From Metapseudomonas otitidis (GTDB lineage Bacteria > Pseudomonadota > Gammaproteobacteria > Pseudomonadales > Pseudomonadaceae), in NCBI RefSeq assembly GCF_900111835.1, contig NZ_FOJP01000016.1:124001-188000 (forward strand): a stretch of 64,000 nucleotides of DNA, in the 5' to 3' direction. Positions 8,235-16,661 of the stretch are shown one piece after another; the stretch's first letter is position 1, and the number at the start of each line of letters is the position of its first letter. The notes beneath the pieces are model-generated. The model did not search any database. It was not told where the DNA came from and saw nothing but the letters and a program-made list of their open reading frames with translations. Position numbers and translations under genes: made by a program.

Positions 8235-9877
8235 TGGACATCCAAACGCCTGCTTCCGCCTCCCTGGCGGACAGGATTGCCGCCCAGGGACCCTGCGCCC
8301 CGGGTGCCTTGCTGGCATTGATCGACCTCGACGACTTCCACATCCTCAACGCCCACCACGGCCTGGAAACCGGCGACCTGGTGATGCTGCACCTCGAGGA
8401 CCGCCTGCGAGAGGCCCTGCGCGATGGCGAATGGCTGTGGCGCAACGGCCCGGACAGCTTCCTGCTGGGCGTGCCGGATGGCCGCGACACCCCCGACCGC
8501 CTCGGCGCCTCCCTCTGCGCCCTGGTGGAAGCACCGCTGGAACTGGCCGGGCAGGTGTTCCACCTGCGTGCCAGCGTCGGCCTGGCGGTGGCCTGGGTAC
8601 GCGACCGCACCTTCGCCAGCCTCTACAGCCGCACCGAGCTGGCCCAGCGCGAAGCACGCCGCGAAGGCGGCGGGCGCTACCGCTACCTCGACGAAGCCCG
8701 CCTGGTGGCTGCCCGACGCGAGGCCGAACTCTGTGGCCAACTGCGCGCCGCCCTGCGGGAAGAGCAGCTGGTGCTGCACTATCAGCCACAGATCGATTGC
8801 CAGACCGGCGAAGTCTGCGGCTACGAAGCCCTGGTGCGCTGGCAGCACCCCACCCGCGGCCTGCTGGGGCCGGACAAGTTCATCCCGGTGGCGGAGCGGC
8901 TGGGGCTGATGGTGGGGCTCGGGCAATGGGTGCTGGGCCGCGCCATCGCCGATGCCCGCGCGCTGCTGGCGGAGAAGCACGCCACCCTCGCAGTGAACCT
9001 GTCGCCCTCCCAGCTGCGGGACCGCCAACTGGTGGGTTTCATCCAGCGCACCCTGCAGCGCCACGGCCTGGAGGCCTCGCGGCTGGAGCTGGAGATCACC
9101 GAGTCCTGCCTGCTGAACGACGAAGCCCTGGTGCGCGAGCAACTGGCCGGCCTGCGCCGCCTTGGCGTACGCCTGGCCCTGGACGACTTCGGCACCGGCT
9201 TCTGCAACCTCGGCTACCTCCAGACCCTGCCGGTGGATCGGGTCAAGGTGGACCGGTGCTTCCTCAGTGGCACCGGCGAGGACGCACACGCCCTGGCCCT
9301 GTTCCGCGCAATGATGGCCATGCTCCAGCACCTGTCCGTGGAAGTGCTCTGCGAAGGTGTGGAGCAGGAAACCCAGATGCGCCTGTTGCAGAGCCTGCGC
9401 TGCAACCAGTGGCAGGGCTACTTCGCCGCCCGGCCGATGCCCCTGGACGCCGTCGTGCCCTGGCGCGGCCAGGCACGGCGCTGGTTCCCCCAACCAGCCT
9501 GCGCCGACCACCCCGACGCCCCCACGCTGCTGCTGGTGGACGACGAACCGGCCGTACACGGCGCCCTGCGACGCGTATTGCGGGGTCGTGGCTGGAACGT
9601 GCTGTGCGCCGGCAACGCCGAGGAAGCCTTCGCCCTGCTGGCCAGCCAGCCCGTGCAGGTGATCATCTCCGACCACGCCATGCCGGGCATCACCGGGGTG
9701 GAACTGCTCAGCCGCGCACGCCAGCTCTACCCAGCGTGCCGGCGCATTCTCCTCACCGGCCACAACGACGCCCAGACGCTGATGCAGGCCATCAGCCAGA
9801 GCGCGGTCTGTCGCTTCATCAGCAAGCCCTGGAACGACGCGCACCTGGTCCAGGCGGTGGAGTTGGCGTTGCAGTAA
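8234..9877 (+). CDS. c-di-GMP phosphodiesterase: degenerate GGDEF, EAL, C-terminal receiver
   Basis: The 547-residue protein has three domains. Residues 10-155 form a GGDEF-like fold in which the signature is NGPDS, so cyclase activity is not expected. Residues 165-410 form an EAL domain with the catalytic set intact by eye: YEALVRW, NLSPSQL, LEITES, LDDFGTG, VKVDR, CEGVEQ and QGYFAARP. Residues 425-547 form a receiver (VDDEP, phospho-acceptor near 479 in ISDHAMPG, FISKPWND). A receiver at the C-terminus is the reverse of the usual order. The predicted role is hydrolysis of c-di-GMP to pGpG under phosphorylation control. It is the last gene of the signalling run and is followed by a terminator. 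Confidence 0.85.
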   Translation: MDIQTPASASLADRIAAQGPCAPGALLALIDLDDFHILNAHHGLETGDLVMLHLEDRLREALRDGEWLWRNGPDSFLLGVPDGRDTPDRLGASLCALVEAPLELAGQVFHLRASVGLAVAWVRDRTFASLYSRTELAQREARREGGGRYRYLDEARLVAARREAELCGQLRAALREEQLVLHYQPQIDCQTGEVCGYEALVRWQHPTRGLLGPDKFIPVAERLGLMVGLGQWVLGRAIADARALLAEKHATLAVNLSPSQLRDRQLVGFIQRTLQRHGLEASRLELEITESCLLNDEALVREQLAGLRRLGVRLALDDFGTGFCNLGYLQTLPVDRVKVDRCFLSGTGEDAHALALFRAMMAMLQHLSVEVLCEGVEQETQMRLLQSLRCNQWQGYFAARPMPLDAVVPWRGQARRWFPQPACADHPDAPTLLLVDDEPAVHGALRRVLRGRGWNVLCAGNAEEAFALLASQPVQVIISDHAMPGITGVELLSRARQLYPACRRILLTGHNDAQTLMQAISQSAVCRFISKPWNDAHLVQAVELALQ

Positions 9878-9906
9878 AGGACGAGCGGCATGGATGCTGC
9901 GCTAAA

Positions 9907-9928
9907 AAAGGGGCCCTTGGGCCCCTTT
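9907..9928. terminator. Bidirectional hairpin terminator between convergent genes
   Basis: A 10-bp perfect stem (AAAGGGGCCC / GGGCCCCTTT) with a 2-base loop lies between the convergent EAL gene and the heme-receptor gene. On the minus strand the hairpin runs into a six-T tract, making a good intrinsic terminator for the receptor gene. On the plus strand only three Ts follow, so it is weaker in that direction. Confidence 0.8.
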
Positions 9929-9946
9929 GTCGTGTCGAGCGGTTGC

Positions 9947-12553
9947 TCAGATATCCCACACCAGATTGACCGCGAAATTACGCCCCGGCTGGGTCAGCCG
10001 ATCGAGGTTGGCCGGGCTGGTCACGCCGGCCTCGCCCACACCGTCGTAGCCCCGCACGTCATCCCACAGCCAGTACTTCTTGTCGGTAAGGTTGTAGAGG
10101 CCCGCGTTCACCGTCAGGTCGTCGGTCAGCTTGTAGTAGCCGGTCAGGTCGAGCACGCCGAAGCCCGGGGTCTTGAACTGGCTGCTGCGGCCATCCGGGG
10201 CGTTGAAGTCACCCTGGTCGATGCGGGTCTTGCGTTTGACCAGGGTCCAGCTCAGCAGGGTGCCGTAGGTGTCCTGCTCGTAGCCCAGGCCGAACACGCC
10301 GGTCAGCGGGTTGACGCTGTTCAGCGCCGCGCCGGTGTCGTCGTCGCGGCCCCGTGCGTAGGCGATGGAGGCCTGGCTGTAGAGGCCGGTCGGGGCACCG
10401 AAGGCGTCCAGGTTCAGTCGGCCTTTGGCCTCGATGCCACGGATGCTGGCATGGGCGATGTTCACGCTCTTGAAGGTGGTGCCGCTGGTGGCGACGCTGG
10501 CGTTCTCGTCGATGAAGTCGCGGTACTCGTTGTAGAAGGCCGCCACGTCGAAGCTGCCGGCATCGAACTGGCCGCGCAGGCCCGCTTCCACGCCGCGGCT
10601 CTTCTCCGGCTCCAGGTTGGGGTTGGGCTCGACCACGTAGCCGCCGGCGATGTTCTCGAAGCGGCCGTAGAGCGCCTTGGCGCTCGGCGTACGGAAGCCC
10701 TCGGCGTACTGGCCGAATGCGGTGTAGTGCTCGTCGAAGTCGTAGGTGACGCCGAACTTGGGCGAGACGCGGTCCCAGGTCTGGGCCTTGTCGCTGAAGG
10801 CAGTGACGCTGGCGTTGCTGATGGTGGCGAGGAACTCGTCGGTCAGCTCGGGCTTGAGGCGGGTGTAGTCGTAGCGCAGGCCCGGCAGGAAGGTCCACTG
10901 GTTCCAGCGGATCTGGTCCTGCAGGAACAGGCCGTAGGTCTGGATGGTCGGATCCGGGAAGTCGCTCTGCGGGGCCAGGCTGTCGCTTGCGGTGGGGCTG
11001 GTCTGGCCGACGCGGTTGGTGCAGCTACCCACCGAGGCTACGCACACGGCGGTGCCGCTGCGCAGGCCGGTGACTTCCTCGCGCTTGAGGCTGGCGCCGT
11101 AGGTCAGCAGGTGCTCGGTCTCGCCCAGGGAGAAGGCCTTGTCGAACTGCGCATCGAGCACCCAGAGGCGGTCCTTGTAGGTGGTCTCGCGGTAGCGCAT
11201 CACGTCACGCAGGGTGTTGCCGCCGAAGCCGGGCGCATAGCGCTCCTGGGTGCTCTGGTCGGTCTTGGCGATCTGGTAGTTCAGGCTCCACTTCAGGTTG
11301 TCCGCCAGCAGGCTGTCCAGGGCCAGGGTGTGCTCCAGGCCGAAGCGCTCGCGGGTGATGGTGTCGTTGCCGCTGCGGGCCTTGTAGTAGCCAAAGCCGC
11401 TGCCGGCGTTGAACGGCCCGCCCACGGCGCTGAGCTGGTTGGTGTCGCGGTCGTCCTTGTACTTCTCGTAGGTCAGCTGCAGGCGGTCGGTGTCGTTGTA
11501 GTTCCAGCCCAGCTTGGCCAGCAGGTTGGTGGTGCGCACGTCTTCCGGGTTGGCTTCGGTGCGGCCCAGGCCGGTGCCGCTATGGCCGCCGTAGGACTCG
11601 GTCTCGTGGCCGTTGCGCTGGGAGAGGTGCAGCAAGGCGTCGAACTGCTCGTGACGGCCGGCGACGGTGCCGGAGGTGAGCCAGCTGTCGTCGGCGGAGC
11701 TGTAGCCGGTCTTCAGGCGGGCGCCGGTGTCGCGGCCGGGCTTGATGATGTCGTCGGCGTCCAGGGTGAAGTAGCTCACCGCACCACCGATGGCGTTGCT
11801 GCCGTACAGGGCCGAGGCCGGGCCCCGGAGGATCTCCACGCGCTTGACGATCTCCGGGTCCACGTAGTTGCGGTGGGTCTGTGCGTAAGGGCCGTAGAAG
11901 AAGCTGTTGGGCACCTCGACGCCGTCCACCTGGGTCAGCACCCGGTCACCGTCGATGCCACGGATGTTGTAGCCGGTGATGCCGGCACGCTGGCCGGCGC
12001 CGCCCACCGAGACGCCGGGCTCGCCACGCACCAGGTCCTTGATGCTGTTGACGTTGCGGCGGTCCAGCTGCTCGCGGCTGGCCACGCTGACGCTGGCAGG
12101 CACCTCGCTGGCTCGCTGCTCCTGGCGGGTGGCGGTGACGGCCAGGGGTTGCAGTTCCATGGCCAGGCCCGGGGTCGCGGTCTTGAGCAGCACCACGCTG
12201 CGTTCGCCCACCAGCTTGTAGTCCAGCCCGGTGCCGTTGAGCAGGCGCTTCAGCGCCTGTTCGGCCGGTAGCCGGCCGTTGACGCCCGGGGACTGGATGC
12301 CGCTGGCCAGGTCCGCCGAGAGCCCCACCTGCCAGCCACTGGTGGCGCTGAAGGCATTGAGCGCATCCACCAGGGGCTGGCGGGCGATGGTGAAGCTGTA
12401 GCCGCCCTGGCTGGCCAGTTGGCCGGTTGCCTGGGGCGCAGCGCCTTGGGCGCTGGCGGGTGCGCTGCCCAGAGCGATGGACAGGGCCAGCAGCGACAGG
12501 CTGGCAGGGTGGGCGAGGCGACGCAGGGCGGGGGAGGTGGAACGCGTGGTCAT
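9947..12553 (-). CDS. TonB-dependent heme/hemophore receptor with N-terminal signalling domain (HxuA/HasR type)
   Basis: The 868-residue protein has an N-terminal signal sequence (about 1-36, ending ASA-Q), then an STN signalling domain (about 55-130), as in receptors that talk to a FecR-type anti-sigma factor. A plug domain follows (RNVNSIKDLVRGEPGVSV through IRGIDGDRVLTQVDGVEVP, ILRGPASALYGSNAIGG), then a beta barrel ending in an aromatic-type terminus (NLVWDI). The FRTPS and NPNLEPE motifs are typical of heme receptors. ATG at 12551-12553 is preferred because the signal peptide starts there; the longer frame adds 21 unlikely residues. A sigma/anti-sigma pair lies upstream on the same strand, and no hasA-like hemophore gene is next to it, which favours the Hxu type over Has. 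Confidence 0.85.
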   Translation of the reverse strand: MTTRSTSPALRRLAHPASLSLLALSIALGSAPASAQGAAPQATGQLASQGGYSFTIARQPLVDALNAFSATSGWQVGLSADLASGIQSPGVNGRLPAEQALKRLLNGTGLDYKLVGERSVVLLKTATPGLAMELQPLAVTATRQEQRASEVPASVSVASREQLDRRNVNSIKDLVRGEPGVSVGGAGQRAGITGYNIRGIDGDRVLTQVDGVEVPNSFFYGPYAQTHRNYVDPEIVKRVEILRGPASALYGSNAIGGAVSYFTLDADDIIKPGRDTGARLKTGYSSADDSWLTSGTVAGRHEQFDALLHLSQRNGHETESYGGHSGTGLGRTEANPEDVRTTNLLAKLGWNYNDTDRLQLTYEKYKDDRDTNQLSAVGGPFNAGSGFGYYKARSGNDTITRERFGLEHTLALDSLLADNLKWSLNYQIAKTDQSTQERYAPGFGGNTLRDVMRYRETTYKDRLWVLDAQFDKAFSLGETEHLLTYGASLKREEVTGLRSGTAVCVASVGSCTNRVGQTSPTASDSLAPQSDFPDPTIQTYGLFLQDQIRWNQWTFLPGLRYDYTRLKPELTDEFLATISNASVTAFSDKAQTWDRVSPKFGVTYDFDEHYTAFGQYAEGFRTPSAKALYGRFENIAGGYVVEPNPNLEPEKSRGVEAGLRGQFDAGSFDVAAFYNEYRDFIDENASVATSGTTFKSVNIAHASIRGIEAKGRLNLDAFGAPTGLYSQASIAYARGRDDDTGAALNSVNPLTGVFGLGYEQDTYGTLLSWTLVKRKTRIDQGDFNAPDGRSSQFKTPGFGVLDLTGYYKLTDDLTVNAGLYNLTDKKYWLWDDVRGYDGVGEAGVTSPANLDRLTQPGRNFAVNLVWDI

Positions 12554-12592
12554 GGGTTCGGCTCTCTTCGGTCCGTCTGGTGATGCGCATCT

Positions 12593-12611
12593 AATGCGAA
12601 TCAGTTGCATT
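12593..12611. promoter_or_regulatory. Fur-like inverted repeat upstream of the heme receptor
   Basis: A 19-bp imperfect palindrome with perfect 5-bp outer arms (AATGC / GCATT) around an AT-rich centre lies about 40 bases upstream of the receptor start. Its size and position fit a Fur operator; the core match to the consensus is partial. Confidence 0.45.
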
Positions 12612-13260
12612 GGCATCTGACCAGACGAACGTCCCGCCGCAATCGCGTAAAAAAACTTTCAACCGGCTTTGCCGCAGAGCCGCCGCGTGCCTGGAACCGG
12701 CCTGAGCGACTTCCCGGAAACGGCAGCCGCGCCGCTGGCGCTTCGCGGATCAATCCGCTCCCACCGGGTGCCGCCAGGCGGGTTGGGACATTCCCTGCAT
12801 GGCCGTCACGTACGGGGCATCGATGCGGTTCGCCGGGCTCACCGCATCCTGCGGGCTTCACACAAAAGGCAGCGCGCCATTGGCTCGGCGCGGATGACCC
12901 CGCCCCCCAGACTGGCGTGTCGCCGGTCGGGGCGCAGGGTGGATGGCGCTTTTTCCATCCACCAATTGCGTTCGCCGTGACCCCGCAGGGTGGACCGATG
13001 AAGCGCGGTCCCCCCTACGTCCTGGCAAGGATCACCTTTGCCGTGATGAGAAATCAGAAGCCCTATCGACCTCGCCTCGCTACGGCAAATGGACATGGAA
13101 TTTCCCACGCGGGCACCAACGTAGCCCGGGCTTCAGCCCGGGGATTCCGCGCGCAAGACGCCCAACCCGTGCCGCCAGCAAGCGCGCAGGGGCCCGCATC
13201 CGAGGCGGTCGGAAGCCTATGGAAAGGAGCAGCGTGGAGGAGGGCGGCAGGGCGCCGGGA
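12612..13260. other. Long intergenic region with palindromic repeats and no gene
   Basis: These 650 bases separate the heme receptor from its anti-sigma gene. I see no convincing coding sequence. They hold a 9-bp stem-loop at 12938-12963 (GGTGGATGG / CCATCCACC, 8-base loop) and an 8-bp REP-like palindrome at 13125-13142 (CCCGGGCT / AGCCCGGG). The latter recurs in inverse orientation at 63130-63147. The region looks like a collection of dispersed Pseudomonas intergenic repeats. Confidence 0.6.
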
Positions 13261-14286
13261 TCAGTCGATGACCACCAGCGCGGGGTACTCGTGCAGGCGT
13301 GCGGCGGTGATGTCCGCCAGGGCGCGGACCACGGCGATGGGGTCGTCGAGGCGGTAGTTGCCGGTCACCGCACGTTCGCCCAGGCGCTCGTCGGTGTTGA
13401 TGATCCAGCCGGGGTAGTAGCGCCGCAGCTCTGCCAGCACCTCGCGCAGTGGGCAGTCCTGGAACACCAGGCGACCACGTACCCAGGCCAGGTCCTCGGC
13501 GGCCAGGCGGCGCCGATCACTGAAGCCATCCGGGCCGATGCGCACGCTGTCGCCAGCGGCGAGGCTCATGCGCGCATCGCTGCGACGGGAACGCAGGTCC
13601 AGCTCGCCGCGTTCCACGCTGACCTCGGCTTCGTCCCCCAGGTAGCGCACGGCGAACGTGGTGTCGCGTACCGACAGGCTCACGGGGCCGGCTTCCACCT
13701 CGAAGGGGCGGCTGGGGTCCCGGGCCACGTTGAAATAGGCCTCGCCCTGCAGCAGGCGGGCGCTGCGCTGGGTCGGGTCGATGTCGGCGGCGAAGGCCGT
13801 ACGGGTGTTGAGCAGTACCCGCGAGCCGTCGGCCAGCTCCACGGTCTGGCGCTGGCCGGTGGCGGTCAGGTGGTCGGCCTGCACGCGCAAGACCAGCTCG
13901 TTGTGAAAACCCACGCCCACCGCCAGCAGCACCGCGGCTGCCAAACCCCACAGCGGACGCAGCCGGCGGCCGGAGCGGGGACGGGCGAGGGTGGGTTCCA
14001 GACGGGCAGCGGCTTCGCCGAGCAGCGGGGCGTTCCACATCCGCCGCGCGGCCTCGAAGGCGCGGGCGTGCTCGGGTGATTGCGTGCGCCAGCACTCGAA
14101 GCGCTGGCGGCACGCGTCATCGGCTTCCTCCAGCAGGATCAGCCAGTCCAGCGCCTCGCCCAGGCAGGCCGGGTCCACCGGTGGGTGGGCATCGGAAGCA
14201 GGGCGGTGATCGTCGGGCACGGGCGCGTCCTCGGGGCGGGGGGCGCCTATTCTTGTCGAACCCGGGCAGGAGCGAAACCCCGTCAT
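13261..14286 (-). CDS. FecR-type anti-sigma factor / sigma regulator
   Basis: The 341-residue protein has the FecR layout. A short cytoplasmic N-terminal domain (about 40-90: EALDWLILLEEADDACRQRF, HARAFEAARRMW) would bind the ECF sigma factor, a single membrane helix follows near 110-128 (LWGLAAAVLLAVGVGF), and a periplasmic FecR domain contains LADGSRVLLNT, QGEAYFNVA and RPFEV, ending in a C-terminal STN-like segment. It would sense the occupied receptor through the STN domain of the 9947-12553 protein. Its ATG overlaps the sigma factor stop (ATGA), a coupled arrangement typical of these pairs. Many FecR-like regulators are cleaved between two residues in the periplasm; I cannot identify that site here. 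Confidence 0.85.
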   Translation of the reverse strand: MTGFRSCPGSTRIGAPRPEDAPVPDDHRPASDAHPPVDPACLGEALDWLILLEEADDACRQRFECWRTQSPEHARAFEAARRMWNAPLLGEAAARLEPTLARPRSGRRLRPLWGLAAAVLLAVGVGFHNELVLRVQADHLTATGQRQTVELADGSRVLLNTRTAFAADIDPTQRSARLLQGEAYFNVARDPSRPFEVEAGPVSLSVRDTTFAVRYLGDEAEVSVERGELDLRSRRSDARMSLAAGDSVRIGPDGFSDRRRLAAEDLAWVRGRLVFQDCPLREVLAELRRYYPGWIINTDERLGERAVTGNYRLDDPIAVVRALADITAARLHEYPALVVID

Positions 14287-14804
14287 GCGGGCGGGTCCAG
14301 CCGGCTCATCAGGGTGAGGCAGAGGGTCATGATCAGTTTCAGTTCCTTCTGCACCGTGCTGGGCGAGACGCCGAGCTGCTCGGCGATCTCGCCGTAGCTC
14401 AGGCCATGCAGGCGGCTGAGCACGAAGATCCGCTGCTGGCGGGGCGTCAACTGGCCGAGGGTGTCGCCCAGGCGCTCCAGCAGGCGCTCGGCGTGGAGGC
14501 CGTCCTCGGTGGAGGAGGTGGGAGCCGCCACGGCCTCGATCACCGCCTCGGGCACGTCCTCCAGCAGCGTCCGCGATTGCATGCGCACGCGCCGCAGGTG
14601 ATCCAGGGCCAGGTTGCGCCCGGTCTGGAAGAGGAACGGCTCCAGGTGGTCGATGGGCCGCTCGTGGAGGGTCCGCGCCACCCGCAGGTAGGTTTCCTGC
14701 ACCAGGTCCTCGGCCACGCTGGGGCTCTTCACCATGCGGGCCAGGGTGCGCAACAGCGGCATACGCTGGGCGAGGAATACGGCATCGAGGTTGGAAGGGG
14801 TCAC
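14283..14804 (-). CDS. ECF sigma factor, FecI/HasI/HxuI type
   Basis: The 173-residue protein has region 2 (LLRTLARMVKSPSVAEDLVQETYLRVA, then FLFQTGRNLALDHLRR) and region 4 with a helix-turn-helix (LTPRQQRIFVLSRLHGLSYGEIAEQLGVS, STVQKEL). It would direct transcription of the downstream heme receptor when the anti-sigma factor is released. It is the first gene of the set, is preceded by a Fur-box-like sequence, and overlaps the anti-sigma gene. The gene order sigma, anti-sigma, receptor without a hemophore gene matches the P. aeruginosa hxu locus as I remember it. Confidence 0.88.
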   Translation of the reverse strand: MTPSNLDAVFLAQRMPLLRTLARMVKSPSVAEDLVQETYLRVARTLHERPIDHLEPFLFQTGRNLALDHLRRVRMQSRTLLEDVPEAVIEAVAAPTSSTEDGLHAERLLERLGDTLGQLTPRQQRIFVLSRLHGLSYGEIAEQLGVSPSTVQKELKLIMTLCLTLMSRLDPPA

Positions 14805-14831
14805 TGCGACATCCGGCCACCAGAAAGTCGC

Positions 14832-14852
14832 AAATGATAATTGCTTTTATTT
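14832..14852. promoter_or_regulatory. Fur box upstream of the ECF sigma gene
   Basis: An AT-rich stretch in otherwise GC-rich DNA contains AAATGATAATTG followed by a T-rich half ending TTATTT. This resembles the Fur consensus GATAATGATAATCATTATC and lies 28 bases upstream of the sigma gene start. It also lies only 20 bases from the stop of the FNT transporter gene. Iron repression of the sigma factor is the natural reading. Confidence 0.6.
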
Positions 14853-14871
14853 GTGTTGGGTAGCGGCCCGC

Positions 14872-15753
14872 TCAGCCCCGCTTGCGCTGCCTTGGCGCCT
14901 CCGCCTCGGCCGTGCGCGCATCGTGCAGGCGGCGCGTGTCGCTGCGCACCTGGGCATGGCTGATCAGGGCGAAGATCAGGCTGCCGCCGACGATGTTGCC
15001 CGCCAGGGTGGGCCCGGCGAAGTCGAGCCAGAAGGCCGCCCAATCGAGGTGCCCGGCGAACACCAGGTAGGACACCTCCGCCGAACCGACCACGATGTGG
15101 GTGAAGTCCCCCAGGGCCATCAGGTAGGTGACGAGGATGATCAGCAGCGGCTTGGCGCTTTCCTGGGAGGGGATCATCCACACCAGGGTGGCGATCATCC
15201 AGCCGGAGACGATGCCCTTGGCGAACATCTGCCCGTTGTCGTTCTCCATCACCTTGCGGCCGATGTCGAGGAAGGCACGGTCCGTGGCGCCGTCGAAGAT
15301 CGGCAGGTGCAGCATCACCCAGGCCACCAGCAGGGTGCCGGCCAGGTTGCCCGCCAGCACCACGCCCCACAGGCGCAGCAGGCGGCCGAGGTTGTGCAGG
15401 GTCGGCTGGCTCATCACCGGCAGCACGGCGGTCAGGGTGTTCTCGGTGAACAGCTGCTGGCGCGCGAGGATCACCGCCAGGAAGCCCGCCGAGTAGCCCA
15501 GGCTGGCGATCACCTGGCTGGAGGGGCTGTCCGGCAGGCGTGCATGCAGCAAACCCATCGCCATCAGCGACAGGCCCATGGTCAGGCCCGCCGCCAGGGC
15601 CGACCACCACAGCGCGGCGGCCTTGCGCTCCAGTTCCTGGTCGCCCTGGGTGCGGATGATCTCGTGGAGCACCGCCGCCCGGGGCGGCTGGTTCTCGTTC
15701 ACGTCCTGGCGTTCGCGGGGGGACAGCCCCGGTGTCTTGCCGTCTTCGCTCAT
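14872..15753 (-). CDS. Formate/nitrite transporter family inner-membrane protein (YfdC-like)
   Basis: The 293-residue protein has about 40 charged N-terminal residues followed by six hydrophobic segments. FNT features are the first helix (WWSALAAGLTMGLSLMAMGLL), the LGYSAGFLAVILARQQLFTENTL region, LAGNLAGTLLVAW and the late GDFTHIVVGSAEV plus AGNIVGG segments. The long charged N-terminus and the REL/TEN motif fit the YfdC branch, whose substrate is not well defined, more than FocA or NirC. ATG at 15751-15753 is chosen because the longer frame adds 47 non-conserved residues. It is divergent from the ATPase gene at 15887. Its role in this location is unclear. Confidence 0.8.
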   Translation of the reverse strand: MSEDGKTPGLSPRERQDVNENQPPRAAVLHEIIRTQGDQELERKAAALWWSALAAGLTMGLSLMAMGLLHARLPDSPSSQVIASLGYSAGFLAVILARQQLFTENTLTAVLPVMSQPTLHNLGRLLRLWGVVLAGNLAGTLLVAWVMLHLPIFDGATDRAFLDIGRKVMENDNGQMFAKGIVSGWMIATLVWMIPSQESAKPLLIILVTYLMALGDFTHIVVGSAEVSYLVFAGHLDWAAFWLDFAGPTLAGNIVGGSLIFALISHAQVRSDTRRLHDARTAEAEAPRQRKRG

Positions 15754-15886
15754 GGCGGGCTCCTGCAGGTGATGCAGGGTTGATCCTCGCAAGCGGCGTT
15801 TGGTTCGGCTGCGTTTCGTGCCGCTCGGCGGCTGGTGGAAGGGCCCGCCGCTGGCTAGGATGGCGGCCTGTTTTCGGAGGCCCGCG

Positions 15887-16630
15887 ATGGACACGCGCTA
15901 CCTGATCGACATGCGCCTGAAGGCCGACAAGGCCGAGGGCCGCAGCGACTACCCCTATTCGCTCCCGGCGGTCAGGCACCTGGGGCGCCTGGAGTTCAGC
16001 CCCACCGTGACCTTCCTGGTGGGGGAAAACGGTTCGGGCAAGTCCACCCTCATGGAGGCGCTGGCGGTGACCCTGGGCTTCAATCCCGAGGGCGGCACCC
16101 GCAACTTCAACTTCGGCACCTGGGCTTCCCACTCCGAACTGCACCAGGCCCTGCGGGTCGGCAAGGGCGTGCGCCGCGCCCGCGATGGGTTCTTCCTGCG
16201 GGCGGAGAGCTTCTTCAACGTCGCCACCGAGATCGAGCGGATGGACGCCGAGCCCGCCCCGGCGCCGCCGGTGATCGACTCCTACGGCGGGCTCTCGCTG
16301 CACGAGCAGTCCCACGGCGAATCCTTCTTCGCACTGATGATGAATCGCTTCGGCGGCAAGGGCGTCTACCTGCTGGACGAACCCGAGGCCGCGCTCTCGC
16401 CCCAGCGCCAGCTGGCGATGCTGGCGCGCATCAACGACCTGGTGAAGGACGACTCGCAGTTCGTCATCGCCACCCACTCGCCGATCCTCATGGCCTACCC
16501 GGGTGCCTGGATCTACCAGTGCGGCCCCCAGGGCTTCGAGCGGGTGGACTACGACGACACCGAACACGTGCGGGTGACCCGGGGCTTTCTCGCCAACCCC
16601 GCACGCACGCTGCGCACCCTGCTGGATTGA
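15887..16630 (+). CDS. AAA-type ATPase (ABC-like fold), function unknown
   Basis: The 247-residue protein has a Walker A motif near residues 47-54 (GENGSGKST), a signature-like GGLSLHEQSHGES around 130-142, Walker B with the LLDEPEAALS segment near 163-172, and a switch His in IATHSPIL. This is the compact one-domain layout of predicted ATPases (COG3910-like) that are not attached to a transporter. The start ATG has CGGAGG 6 bases upstream. A small membrane protein follows 31 bases downstream on the same strand, a possible partner. No substrate or pathway can be assigned. Confidence 0.75.
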   Translation: MDTRYLIDMRLKADKAEGRSDYPYSLPAVRHLGRLEFSPTVTFLVGENGSGKSTLMEALAVTLGFNPEGGTRNFNFGTWASHSELHQALRVGKGVRRARDGFFLRAESFFNVATEIERMDAEPAPAPPVIDSYGGLSLHEQSHGESFFALMMNRFGGKGVYLLDEPEAALSPQRQLAMLARINDLVKDDSQFVIATHSPILMAYPGAWIYQCGPQGFERVDYDDTEHVRVTRGFLANPARTLRTLLD

Positions 16631-16661
16631 ACCTGCCCACGACCCACGGACGGACCCGACC

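Noticed and set aside
9890-12271. 793-codon plus-strand frame over the heme receptor
   Set aside because: It has low-complexity Val/Ala/Gly/Gln composition and no motif; the minus strand encodes a full TonB-dependent receptor there.
12605-13357. Plus-strand open frames in the gap between the heme receptor and the anti-sigma gene
   Set aside because: They run through palindromic repeats and into the antisense of a real gene; composition is Arg/Pro/Gly-rich without conserved pattern.
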